Shown here one piece after another: positions 42,881 through 51,264 of a stretch of DNA of 55,244 bases. The notes under the pieces were generated by a model, which worked only from the letters and a program-made list of their open reading frames with translations, made no database searches and had not been told where the DNA came from. The DNA is taken from the NCBI GenBank assembly GCA_017694945.1, contig JADIMA010000060.1, positions 1 through 55,244 of the forward strand, written 5' to 3'. The stretch is from Candidatus Merdivivens pullicola (GTDB lineage Bacteria > Bacteroidota > Bacteroidia > Bacteroidales > UBA932). Positions within the stretch are counted from its first letter, which is position 1. Every line of letters begins with the position of its first letter. Position numbers and translations under genes: made by a program.

Positions 42881-42884
42881 GAAA

Positions 42885-43086
42885 GCCGGTTCGACTTTCC
42901 GAATCGATCATTGAAATATAGCCGTCAGAGTTCCTTTCGCTGAAATCAACACTGAAACTTTAACGGGTCCACTCGGCAGGCGATGACAGGCCTCTTGGTT
43001 ACCCTTCGGGGAATTCCGCATATCGGGACGTAGGAAGTCAAAGCCAATAAGCCGGAGCCCAAATCTTATTTTATTAAGATTTTTTG
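42885..43086 (+). ncRNA. ssrS: Probable 6S RNA (ssrS) between zapA and rny
   Basis: A 280-bp non-coding gap between zapA and rny contains a foldable RNA. A closing stem pairs GGTTCGACTTTCC (about 42888) with GGAAGTCAAAGCC (about 43032), with bulges. An apical hairpin has CCC-TTCG-GGG near 43001-43010. An intrinsic terminator lies at 43061-43086. A long, interrupted rod ending in a terminator downstream of zapA is the arrangement of 6S RNA, which binds and inhibits RNA polymerase. The assignment rests on context, size (about 170-180 nt) and shape, not on recognised consensus bases. Boundaries are approximate. Confidence 0.6.
43061..43086 (+). terminator. Intrinsic terminator of the probable 6S RNA
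   Basis: AATCTTA (43062-43068) pairs with TAAGATT (43075-43081) around a 6-nt loop and is followed directly by a T-run. Confidence 0.7.
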
Positions 43087-43162
43087 TAAAACGACCTCTG
43101 GCGGTTTTTTTTGTTTCTTCGTCATTCTCCCCTATTTCCAAAAAAACTATATAGCCTATTTT

Positions 43163-44707
43163 ATGAGCACACCACTTATTGTAATCGTTACTGCTGTAAT
43201 AGCCGCCGTAATTACACTTGTCATCTACTTCTTTATCAGGAACATAATCCTTAAAAACAAGAAAGAGCAGATATTGCTGGAGGCCGAAAAGGAAGGAGAA
43301 AACATCAAAAAGGAAAAAATCATCAAGGCCAAGGAGGAGTTCCTTCAGTTAAAAACGGAACACGAGCATTACATAAACGAAAAAAATGCAAAAATCCAGC
43401 AGGTAGAAAACAAACTCAAACAAAGGGAACTCTCTTTGAACCAGCAGGCATCCGAACTGGGCAAGAAGAACAAGGAAATCGAAGCCCTGAAGGAAAACCT
43501 GAAATCACAGACCGAACTTGTAAACAAGAAATCAGAAGAATACGACAAACTCAGGAACGATGTAATCGTCCAGATCGAGACTCTTGCAGGAATGTCAGCC
43601 GCCGAAGCGAAGAACCAGCTTATCGAAAGCATGAAAGACGAAGCAAGAACCGAAGCGCTGTCATATATCAACGACGTGATGGACGAAGCAAGGCTTACCG
43701 CTTCAAAAGAAGCCAAAAGGATAGTGATCAACACCATCCAGAGAACTGCCTCAGAAACGGCCATCGAAAACGCCGTAACCGTGTTCCACATCGACAGCGA
43801 CGAGATAAAAGGCCGCATCATCGGACGTGAAGGAAGGAACATCAGGGCACTGGAAGCCGCTACCGGAGTCGAAATAGTAGTTGACGACACGCCGGAAGCG
43901 ATACTTCTCTCCGCTTTCGATCCGGTAAGGAGGGAAGTCGCAAGACTTGCACTGCATCAACTCGTGATTGACGGCAGGATTCACCCTGCACGAATCGAAG
44001 AAGTTGTCGCCAAAGTACAAAAACAGCTTGAAGACGAAATCATGGAAACAGGAAAACGAACCTGCATCGATCTTGGAATCCATGGCCTGCACATCGAACT
44101 CGTCAAACTCATAGGACGAATGAAATACCGTTCTTCATACGGGCAGAACCTTCTTCAACATTCACGCGAAGTTGCAAACATCTGCGCCACTATGGCTTCG
44201 GAACTCGGCCTTAACCCTAAAACGGCAAAGCGCGCCGGCCTTCTGCACGACATAGGCAAGGTATCGGATGAAGATCCGGAACTGCCTCATGCAATACTTG
44301 GAATGAAACTGGCTGAAAAATACAAGGAAAAACCGGAAGTATGCAATGCCATCGGTGCACACCATGAAGAGGTGGAGATGACTTCCCTCATAGCGCCGCT
44401 CGTACTCGTAGGCGATGCCATATCCGGAGCAAGACCTGGAGCCCGCCGCGAAGTGATTGAATCATACATAAAGAGACTGAAGGACATGGAAAACATCGCC
44501 CAGTCGTTCAATGGAGTCACAAAGAGCTATGCCATTCAGGCCGGCAGGGAACTGCGTGTAATAGTCGGTGCGGAACATGTCTCAGACAAGGAAGCCGAGA
44601 ACATATCATTGGAAATAGCTAAGAAAATCCAGGACGAAATGGTTTATCCAGGACAAGTGAAGATTACAGTTATAAGGGAAACCCGCTCAGTGGCTTTCGC
44701 AAAATAA
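43163..44707 (+). CDS. rny: Ribonuclease Y
   Basis: Membrane-anchored endoribonuclease that starts mRNA decay; 514 residues. An N-terminal membrane helix (about 4-26, [20 protein letters not shown]) is followed by a long charged coiled coil (30-200). The KH RNA-binding domain holds [20 protein letters not shown] (about 210-229). The HD catalytic domain carries [11 protein letters not shown], with the His-Asp metal pair, and IGAHHEEVE. The length is normal (about 510-520). A strong hairpin follows. Confidence 0.97.
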   Translation: MSTPLIVIVTAVIAAVITLVIYFFIRNIILKNKKEQILLEAEKEGENIKKEKIIKAKEEFLQLKTEHEHYINEKNAKIQQVENKLKQRELSLNQQASELGKKNKEIEALKENLKSQTELVNKKSEEYDKLRNDVIVQIETLAGMSAAEAKNQLIESMKDEARTEALSYINDVMDEARLTASKEAKRIVINTIQRTASETAIENAVTVFHIDSDEIKGRIIGREGRNIRALEAATGVEIVVDDTPEAILLSAFDPVRREVARLALHQLVIDGRIHPARIEEVVAKVQKQLEDEIMETGKRTCIDLGIHGLHIELVKLIGRMKYRSSYGQNLLQHSREVANICATMASELGLNPKTAKRAGLLHDIGKVSDEDPELPHAILGMKLAEKYKEKPEVCNAIGAHHEEVEMTSLIAPLVLVGDAISGARPGARREVIESYIKRLKDMENIAQSFNGVTKSYAIQAGRELRVIVGAEHVSDKEAENISLEIAKKIQDEMVYPGQVKITVIRETRSVAFAK

Positions 44708-44723
44708 CAAATCAACCGACTAA

Positions 44724-44775
44724 AAACCAGGGGCTGCACTCAATCATGAAGAGCATGATGTGCAGCCCCTGGTTT
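44724..44775. terminator. Bidirectional hairpin between rny and the DMT transporter
   Basis: AAACCAGGGGCTGCAC (44724-44739) pairs perfectly with GTGCAGCCCCTGGTTT (44760-44775), with an inner ATCATG/CATGAT stem. The 3' arm runs into the stop codon of the convergent transporter gene (44774-44776). Confidence 0.8.
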
Positions 44776-45649
44776 ATTTCTTTCCGCTAAGTATAATTAT
44801 TATCACGGCTGCGAGTATCACCAGCATGCCGGCGGCTGTCTTCCAGGTCATCAGTTCGTTGAAAACAAGCAGACCTACAATGACAGCGGTAACAGGTTCC
44901 ATAGCCCCAAGCACAGAGGCTCTTACAGAACCTATATTCTTTATTGAAACTATCAATGTCTGATTTGAAAGTATCGTACAGACAAAAGCAAGCAGAAGCA
45001 GATTGACTATATCCATGCCGCTATTCAGAGGCTGCATCCCGGTACCGAACGCATAGGAATTAGCTATCAGGAATATATCTCCTATGAGAAACACATAAAA
45101 AGTAAGTTTCAGCCCCTTCAGGTTCTGAAGTTTGGAAGAGACGTTGATTGAAACCATATATGACGCATAGCCGAGGCCTGAGAACACTGCTACGGCAACA
45201 CCGGCAAGACTCACGTCTCCCCCGCCTTTCTGTACGGACAGCAGTATTACGCCGCCGACGGCCATGATTATGGCCAGTATCTTCGGCAATGAAGATTTCT
45301 CATTAAAGAAAATCATCATTATCAATGTAGTCAGCACCGGATATGTAAAATGCAGTATTGTGGCAAGGCCGCTTCCGAGGTAATCGTATGCCCATAACAG
45401 AAACATTGACGAGATGTCATAGAAAACCGCCGCCAGTATGAGTACAGGTATATCCGATTTGGATATCCTGAAAGACTCTTTCCGTATGAGCATTAAACCG
45501 GCTATCAGAACTGTCGCCAATGAAAACCTGTAACATATCAACGAATCCATTGACATGCCGCCTGCAAGAACAGGCAATGTAAACAATGGAATCAGACCGA
45601 AACTTATTGAAGAAACAAGTCCGTTTGCTACTCCTTTGAACATCGACAT
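44774..45649 (-). CDS. EamA/DMT-family transporter
   Basis: A 291-residue inner-membrane protein of the drug/metabolite transporter superfamily. It has about ten hydrophobic helices in two EamA repeats; the repeats begin near ANGLVSSISFGLIPLF and VAVAVFSGLGYASYMV. Each repeat ends in the typical pattern (VLTTLIMMIFFNEKSS; MEPVTAVIVGLLVFNELMTW). The start at 45649 (MSMFKGVANG) avoids overlap with the upstream lipoprotein gene and has an 11-bp gap to it. The substrate is unknown (metabolite or amino-acid export is usual). It may be the last gene of the long minus-strand unit. Confidence 0.88.
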   Translation of the reverse strand: MSMFKGVANGLVSSISFGLIPLFTLPVLAGGMSMDSLICYRFSLATVLIAGLMLIRKESFRISKSDIPVLILAAVFYDISSMFLLWAYDYLGSGLATILHFTYPVLTTLIMMIFFNEKSSLPKILAIIMAVGGVILLSVQKGGGDVSLAGVAVAVFSGLGYASYMVSINVSSKLQNLKGLKLTFYVFLIGDIFLIANSYAFGTGMQPLNSGMDIVNLLLLAFVCTILSNQTLIVSIKNIGSVRASVLGAMEPVTAVIVGLLVFNELMTWKTAAGMLVILAAVIIIILSGKK

Positions 45650-45660
45650 GGCATCAAGTT

Positions 45661-46506
45661 TTATAAAATAGGGCTCCATACCCCGTTATATGAAACATAT
45701 ACCTCCTGGGTATATCTGTCGGAATGACCCAAATCGAAAATATATGTCTCATTATTCAGTTCATGATTAGGCAAAGTATTTACTTTCAGACTATAACGCC
45801 CTTTATACAGATAAATGTCCGTATTATTTATGTCATCATCTACAATGAAAGGCATCGGATTATATTTGTCATTGAAGAACATATATGCCAGATTGACAGG
45901 CTCGTCCACACTAATGTCTATTACACCTACACCTTCGGAAACGCTCCTCTCGTCCTTGTAGGAACCTGTAGCATATTCGATCACGAAATCCTGCATCGTG
46001 TCATTGCCTTCCGTCGGTTCGAAACGGAAAAGATACTCCCCTTTCACCCTTATATCCGTATAATATCCATAGACATTCATCAGACAGTCAAAAGACACGT
46101 TCCATGACATATCGCCTGCATATTCTATGACATAGTCGAAGTCTTCAAGATAATCATTCGTCACATGCCATACGGCACCTTCTTCAAAAAGCCCCTTGCC
46201 TCCGGTGTCATAATTCAATGAGCCGATTTCTATTGTGTTACCGTCACGGTAAATGCTCATTTTTTCAAGCAGATAGGATGTCATCGCCTCCTTTCGCGAT
46301 GGATCGGATATAGTATCTATTATTTCCAGCCGCACTGCCCTTGAAAGAGGTTCGATTCCGTTATAGAAAAACAAATCCCTCGTTTCGCAATAAAAATGAC
46401 GTCCCATCCTGTTCTCGCGGTACGGCGCATATTCATTGGCACATGAAAACAATGAAAACGCCAGAAGAACGCCAGCAATTATAAAAAACCACCTACGCAT
46501 AATCAT
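45661..46506 (-). CDS. Uncharacterised lipoprotein, second copy of a duplicated pair
   Basis: A 281-residue lipoprotein. MIMRRWFFIIAGVLLAFSLFSC is the signal peptide with lipobox Cys22. The mature part is acidic and rich in aromatic and beta-strand residues, with no known domain recognised. It is clearly paralogous to the lipoprotein at 47113-47979. Shared segments include LSRAV near residue 60, GAVW followed by a Tyr/Asp-rich strand, GVIDISVDEPVN (against GVIDMYIEEPVN), and a C-terminal NGVWSPIL (against NGIWTSYV). Its ATG overlaps the stop of the barrel gene at 46506-46508, so the pair is translationally coupled and probably acts together at the outer membrane. Confidence 0.7.
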   Translation of the reverse strand: MIMRRWFFIIAGVLLAFSLFSCANEYAPYRENRMGRHFYCETRDLFFYNGIEPLSRAVRLEIIDTISDPSRKEAMTSYLLEKMSIYRDGNTIEIGSLNYDTGGKGLFEEGAVWHVTNDYLEDFDYVIEYAGDMSWNVSFDCLMNVYGYYTDIRVKGEYLFRFEPTEGNDTMQDFVIEYATGSYKDERSVSEGVGVIDISVDEPVNLAYMFFNDKYNPMPFIVDDDINNTDIYLYKGRYSLKVNTLPNHELNNETYIFDLGHSDRYTQEVYVSYNGVWSPIL

Positions 46507-47123
46507 CAGAATTTAACACTTATACCAATATTTCCTCCATTATACAGCGTCCCGAAATCAAGTTCAAGGAAACCGCTTACTTTCTTTCCGATTGAAATGC
46601 CGAAAGGAGAAGTCTGGAAAGCGAAATCTGCCATCACCGAAGAATTGTTCCTGGCATACAGCATATTCACCCCGACATTCACATCGGCATACAGCCTCAC
46701 CCATTTCTTGTTCAGGAAATGAAACCGCGCCCCGGCCATAACCGACACTAAGCCGTGCGACCATTCCGACCAGCTGGCAGCCAAAGTCGGATCAGCCATG
46801 TAATTGTTCTGGTACTCCGTATAAAAGAACGCTGTTCCGAGAGTACCTCCGACAGAAAGCCAGTTTTTTACGAAATAATCATAGGAGAGCGAAATCACTC
46901 CGCTCTGCCTGACATCCTGCGGGGTGCCGAGATTGGATATCAGATACGAATAAATAGAATAATCATCATTTTCAGCATATCTGAAATCATACCCCAGATT
47001 GGCAACGCCTCCATAAGAAACCCTTATTTCGTTGTCCCCGACCTTGTTCTGCGCACTCAGAGTGCCTGCGACCAACGACATGAAAGCCGTAATCACAATA
47101 AAATAAAATCTTCTACCACACAT
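46506..47123 (-). CDS. Outer-membrane beta-barrel protein, second copy
   Basis: A 205-residue protein with a signal peptide ending in SLVAGTLSAQ (start MCGRRFYFIVITAFM at 47123; an ATG six codons upstream is also possible). Alternating hydrophobic strands (LGYDFRYAENDDYSIYSYL, GVISLSYDYFVKNWLSVGG, ARFHFLNKKWVRLYADV) and a terminal aromatic (GISVKF) mark a small outer-membrane barrel of about eight strands. It resembles the barrel at 47982-48599, for example QTSPFGISIGKKVSGFLELD against QTVPFGIAVGKSLSGFFQLE. Overlapping starts and stops on both sides indicate coupling with the two lipoproteins. Function unknown. Confidence 0.75.
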   Translation of the reverse strand: MCGRRFYFIVITAFMSLVAGTLSAQNKVGDNEIRVSYGGVANLGYDFRYAENDDYSIYSYLISNLGTPQDVRQSGVISLSYDYFVKNWLSVGGTLGTAFFYTEYQNNYMADPTLAASWSEWSHGLVSVMAGARFHFLNKKWVRLYADVNVGVNMLYARNNSSVMADFAFQTSPFGISIGKKVSGFLELDFGTLYNGGNIGISVKF

Positions 47124-47979
47124 AACTTGTCCAAATACCATTATGTAAAATCTTGACTATATGTTCATTCCTGCTTGCCATACTAAGGTCTGCATAATAA
47201 AACTGACCGGGAAAACCCGAATCGCCATACACATCGGCGGAAATAGACATCGCCCCTTTATATACGGTGACAGGCAAAGTATATGGATAATAATCAAAAA
47301 ACGGTGATTCGATTTCATCCTCAATGCTTATCCCGTGTGCATGGTAATCATATCCCTTATCAGAAATGAAAGCATTGACAGGTTCTTCAATATACATGTC
47401 AATGACTCCGCGGCGGCCCATATCGTCCGTCATCTCATCTTCTATGCGCCCGCTGCCGCTTACAAATACAAACTCCATTTCAGCAATGGACGGAACATCG
47501 GAAGCCTGCACGAAAAAATCACCGGTAGCAGTCGATGGCGCATAAAAGGCGGAATTGAAGTTTTCCATTGTAAAAACAATCCTCCAACTGCCTTCCCCTA
47601 TGCACTCTATACTGTATTCATAATCCGAATCAAAAGCAAGGCCTGCATTCCAGACGGCGCCCGGTACCAGAATATTATATCCGTTTCTATGATATTCAAG
47701 GTTTCCGATATGCAGCACGTCTCCCTTCTCGTAACATTCATACGCGCTGAAAACCATATTCATAAAATAATTCCTGAGAGGTTCGTCGTCTATCGTTGAT
47801 ATCTTCTGCCATTTTACGGCACGTGACAAGCCTTCAAGAGCATTGTATAACAGATTGTACCTGCACTCGTCATATATCTCCTTATCCCTCTCGGCGGTCA
47901 CCGTATTGATTTCCATCGTAGTACAAGAGACCATCAATAATGGAGCGAAAATTAATGATATGAAACTGCTTTTCCCCAT
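47113..47979 (-). CDS. Uncharacterised lipoprotein, first copy of a duplicated pair
   Basis: A 288-residue lipoprotein; the ATG at 47979 gives MGKSSFISLIFAPLLMVSC with lipobox Cys19. The mature protein is acidic and Tyr-rich, with alternating strands (VLHIGNLEYHRNGYNILVPG, DYEYSIECIGEGSWRIVFTM) and no recognised domain. It is paralogous to the lipoprotein at 45661-46506. It starts 2 bp after the first barrel's stop and its end overlaps the second barrel's start by 11 bp, so all four genes form a coupled string. Function unknown; an envelope role is inferred from signal and partners. Confidence 0.7.
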   Translation of the reverse strand: MGKSSFISLIFAPLLMVSCTTMEINTVTAERDKEIYDECRYNLLYNALEGLSRAVKWQKISTIDDEPLRNYFMNMVFSAYECYEKGDVLHIGNLEYHRNGYNILVPGAVWNAGLAFDSDYEYSIECIGEGSWRIVFTMENFNSAFYAPSTATGDFFVQASDVPSIAEMEFVFVSGSGRIEDEMTDDMGRRGVIDMYIEEPVNAFISDKGYDYHAHGISIEDEIESPFFDYYPYTLPVTVYKGAMSISADVYGDSGFPGQFYYADLSMASRNEHIVKILHNGIWTSYVW

Positions 47980-47981
47980 AA

Positions 47982-48599
47982 TCAAAATCTGTAACTAATA
48001 CCGGCGCTCGCACCTATAACCGAGGTCCCGAGTTCCAACTGGAAAAAACCGCTGAGACTTTTTCCCACTGCAATGCCGAAAGGCACGGTCTGGACAGCGA
48101 ACTCCCCATATACGGCATCTTTTCCTGAAAAATATCTTGAGGCATTGTCACACATGACACTCCCGCCAATGGCTACCTGCGAATAAAGGCGGATCCATGT
48201 TTTTCTGAAATACACAAATTTTACATCCACATACAGGTCATACGACTCGAAAAAACTCATAAATTTACTCTCTACCAACGTATTGGCATCCATGACAGTA
48301 CTGTAATCCGCCGTCATCCCGAAAATGGCGCCGACTGCGAGCCAGTCCTTTGGATAATAATGATATGAGAGGGAAAACACGCCTATGTTCCTGGAGCGGC
48401 TGATAAAATCCGAATCATCAAGAAAATTTCCGATTGAATTGTGTGAAAACGAAGGCAACGGATCTATAGAACAGGTAAAAGCCCTTAACGACGGGCCGCC
48501 ATACGAAAAGGCCACTTCATGCCGTTTCCTGCCGCTTTCCGCTTGAGAAAATGCGGGCAGTAAAGCAATTATAAATACGACAGTCAGAAACCTTTTCAT
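47982..48599 (-). CDS. Outer-membrane beta-barrel protein, first copy
   Basis: A 205-residue protein whose signal peptide is MKRFLTVVFIIALLPAFSQA. Amphipathic strands follow (HEVAFSYGGPSLRAF, GVFSLSYHYYPKDWLAVGAI, YDLYVDVKFVYFRKTWIRLY), ending in the aromatic C-terminus GISYRF, as expected for a barrel inserted by the Bam machinery. It is the paralogue of the barrel at 46506-47123. It begins the barrel-lipoprotein-barrel-lipoprotein string, 70 bp after the nucleotidase gene. Function unknown. Confidence 0.75.
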   Translation of the reverse strand: MKRFLTVVFIIALLPAFSQAESGRKRHEVAFSYGGPSLRAFTCSIDPLPSFSHNSIGNFLDDSDFISRSRNIGVFSLSYHYYPKDWLAVGAIFGMTADYSTVMDANTLVESKFMSFFESYDLYVDVKFVYFRKTWIRLYSQVAIGGSVMCDNASRYFSGKDAVYGEFAVQTVPFGIAVGKSLSGFFQLELGTSVIGASAGISYRF

Positions 48600-48669
48600 A
48601 ATAAACAACCGTTTTCACATCCACATAGATGCACGGAAGAACTCCAACGTTGCAGACAAAAGGCCGTAA

Positions 48670-50433
48670 TCAATCAAAAACCAGTTCAAAATCCTTCTGA
48701 ATGGCTCTGTCTATGCCCTCCGGAATGAAATTCCAGTCCCCAAGCATTGAATCCTGCGACAGTGAAGCAGGTATGGCTCCATGCTGTTTAAGGTAATCAT
48801 AAATGATATTCCTGATTTCGGGATAACGCTCCACTACCCTTTCATCTATATTGTCCGTATCTATCCCGGCCGCCGCCAGAATCCCCCCTCCGCCGCTTGC
48901 ACGGTAAGAGGTCATCGCCACATTATACACGGAATCAATGCAGAAAGCGCTTCCGTCCGCTAAAGAAAGTATATCCACTTTGCTGCCGTAAGGTTCTGTC
49001 AGATCCACTGTATAGTTCACACCTGCCGCCGAATCGAAATTGTATGTCCGGGATATAAATGAATAGCGCGCAGCCCCTGTACGTTTGTCCGGTTTCTCAG
49101 AAACAGCCAGTGCGTGGATTCCCGGAATATTTTTACCTTCAATCAAATCGGCAGCCTGCGAATCCGTAAGAGTATTTACCCATTTGTCATATGAAAACTC
49201 CAGTGCATCCTTAATCTCCCTACCTGTCATTTTGACAACAAACAACTGGTTCTCAAAAGGATATATTGTAAACAAATCATTATATGCCAATGCGCCTTCT
49301 GCAATATGTCCGTCATAAGTCAACGGAGCAGCAAAGGAGATCTCTGCCGGTTCGCATGACAACTGGATCATATGCAGCAAATCCGTATAGAAGGCCCGCC
49401 CTTTCATCGCATCACGCGTATTCAGATCTGCCTCGATACGGCCTGCTTCCTTGACGGTAAACGCTTCAACCGCTTCAAATTCAGGGCTGAGATATTCCAG
49501 ATATCCTTCATCCGGATCGGCTCCGGCCATTGGGACAAGTTCGGCCGACAATTTCTTTGAAACAATCCTCCCGTCTCTAACGACAACCGAAACAGAAGCA
49601 TGCCCTACTTCGCGGCAATGGCTTCCGGCATTCACAAGCACGGATACAAGCGAGTCCCTGCCGTCGATATTCCTGAATTCTTCAACGATTTTTGAACTAT
49701 GGTCGTGGGCGCAGAAAACAAAGTCCACGCCATCCAATGTTCTAAGACAAGCAAGTGCCTGATTTTCATTGTTATCAGGATTGCCATCCCCTGTTCCCGT
49801 GTGCATCGCAGCAATCACTATGTCCGGATGTTCCTTTGCTATTACCCTGTCAACCAGTTCCTGGGCATAAGGGAGTATGGATTCGAAGCGCATTCCGCTC
49901 CATAGCGAACGTGCAAGCCATTGTTTGATATTAGGGTTGGTAAAACCTATTACGGCAACCTTCATTCCGCCACGCTCAAACATTGCATATTCTTGAAAAT
50001 AAGGCCGTCCTGTTTCATCATCAAAAGCATTTGCTCCCAGAAACGGCATCGGAAACTCACGGGCCATTTTATCATACACGGCATGTCCGGTCTCTATATC
50101 ATGATTGCCTACCACGGCGGCGTCATATTTCATATATCCGGCAGCCTTGACATAGATGTGTTCCGAAACAGTATCCACATAATTATAATAATACGCGGAA
50201 TTGTCGCCTTGAAGGATGTCACCGACATCTATCAGAAGCACATTATCCTCTCCGAGCATTTCCCTCTGGCCTTTAATGTATTCCGAAACCTTGGCCAGAT
50301 CGCGATACTTCCCGTGTACATCGTTTGTAGAGAAAATATCAAGCCTGTACTCACCGTCTTCCAAACGGTTCCCGCATGAAACGGCAACGATGCCTACCGC
50401 CAGGACAATCAAATAATGAACAATCTTTCTCAT
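48670..50433 (-). CDS. 5'-nucleotidase/UshA-like metallophosphatase lipoprotein
   Basis: A 587-residue extracytoplasmic phosphoesterase that probably strips phosphate from nucleotides or cyclic nucleotides. The signal peptide ends in AVGIVAVSC with lipobox Cys20. The calcineurin-like domain carries the dinuclear metal motifs FSTNDVHGKY (about 34-43), DVGDILQGD, VGNHDIETG, AAMHTGTGDG and CAHDHSSK. The C-terminal 5'-nucleotidase domain (from about 340) has the substrate-stacking region, including ALEFSYDKW and YRASGGGG. UDP-sugar hydrolase or 2',3'-cyclic phosphodiesterase activity is equally possible. It is 8 bp after the nitrilase gene. Confidence 0.88.
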   Translation of the reverse strand: MRKIVHYLIVLAVGIVAVSCGNRLEDGEYRLDIFSTNDVHGKYRDLAKVSEYIKGQREMLGEDNVLLIDVGDILQGDNSAYYYNYVDTVSEHIYVKAAGYMKYDAAVVGNHDIETGHAVYDKMAREFPMPFLGANAFDDETGRPYFQEYAMFERGGMKVAVIGFTNPNIKQWLARSLWSGMRFESILPYAQELVDRVIAKEHPDIVIAAMHTGTGDGNPDNNENQALACLRTLDGVDFVFCAHDHSSKIVEEFRNIDGRDSLVSVLVNAGSHCREVGHASVSVVVRDGRIVSKKLSAELVPMAGADPDEGYLEYLSPEFEAVEAFTVKEAGRIEADLNTRDAMKGRAFYTDLLHMIQLSCEPAEISFAAPLTYDGHIAEGALAYNDLFTIYPFENQLFVVKMTGREIKDALEFSYDKWVNTLTDSQAADLIEGKNIPGIHALAVSEKPDKRTGAARYSFISRTYNFDSAAGVNYTVDLTEPYGSKVDILSLADGSAFCIDSVYNVAMTSYRASGGGGILAAAGIDTDNIDERVVERYPEIRNIIYDYLKQHGAIPASLSQDSMLGDWNFIPEGIDRAIQKDFELVFD

Positions 50434-50441
50434 AATATCTT

Positions 50442-51242
50442 TTATTTTTCCATAATGAACCCGTCTGCATCTTCAAGTACTGGAAAATACTCCCTGAAAC
50501 TGTCATGCCACAGCCTGTCAGGCTCTGCAATTATGCAATTGACACCCTCTGACATTACATTCTTCCCTATCGGCCTACCTTTAGGGTCAACGGCAACGGA
50601 ACCTCCGCTATATACTGTCAAAGGATCTGTGCCTGTTCTGTTACAAAAAAACATATATGCTTGGTTTTCAAGAGCCCGGGCCTTTGTCAGCAGACTTGAG
50701 ACATCCAGGCGTGAAGTCGGCCAGTTGGAGACATTCAGGATTATATCATAATATTTTCCGTCACTGTCCTTGAAATTCCTGCTCCATACGGGGAAACGCA
50801 GGTCATAACAGATATTCAGGCAGAAACGCCAGCCCTCATAATCCAAAGTACGGATGTTTTCTCCGGCAGTATAAAAACCGGCCTCGTCTCCCATGAAAAG
50901 ATGACGCTTGTCGTAAGTGGCGGCTATTTTTCCTTCCGGCAGCACGAAATAGCCTCTATTATAGTATTTTCCTCCTTTTTCAACCGCCAATGAAGTAAAT
51001 ATGGCTATTTTATATTCGGAGGCTGTATTTAAAAGCCATTCCAGTGCGAGGCTGGAATCTTCATGCTCGACAAGTTCGGGAGACATTGCATAACCGGTGG
51101 AAAAACATTCGGGCAGAAGCACCAGATCCCGTTCACCGATTTCACCCTCTTTGACAAGCCGGGATATGACGGCCCGGTTTTCTGCAAGATTGGCCTTGGT
51201 GTCACCCCACAATATGTTCGATTCAATTAAAACTACTCTCAT
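50442..51242 (-). CDS. Carbon-nitrogen hydrolase (omega-amidase/YafV-like nitrilase)
   Basis: A 266-residue cytoplasmic amidase. The catalytic triad is visible as Glu45 in LLPECFSTGY, Lys112 in ATYDKRHLF and Cys145 in LNICYDLRFPVWSRN. The pattern NICYDLRFP with the FSTGY segment is that of omega-amidase (NIT2/YafV), which hydrolyses 2-oxoglutaramate or 2-oxosuccinamate produced by transaminases. The start is the ATG at 51242; an earlier TTG is less likely. It lies between the GH97-like and nucleotidase genes with short gaps (22 and 8 bp). Confidence 0.88.
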   Translation of the reverse strand: MRVVLIESNILWGDTKANLAENRAVISRLVKEGEIGERDLVLLPECFSTGYAMSPELVEHEDSSLALEWLLNTASEYKIAIFTSLAVEKGGKYYNRGYFVLPEGKIAATYDKRHLFMGDEAGFYTAGENIRTLDYEGWRFCLNICYDLRFPVWSRNFKDSDGKYYDIILNVSNWPTSRLDVSSLLTKARALENQAYMFFCNRTGTDPLTVYSGGSVAVDPKGRPIGKNVMSEGVNCIIAEPDRLWHDSFREYFPVLEDADGFIMEK

Positions 51243-51264
51243 AACATTTTTCAAAAACAGTCTA

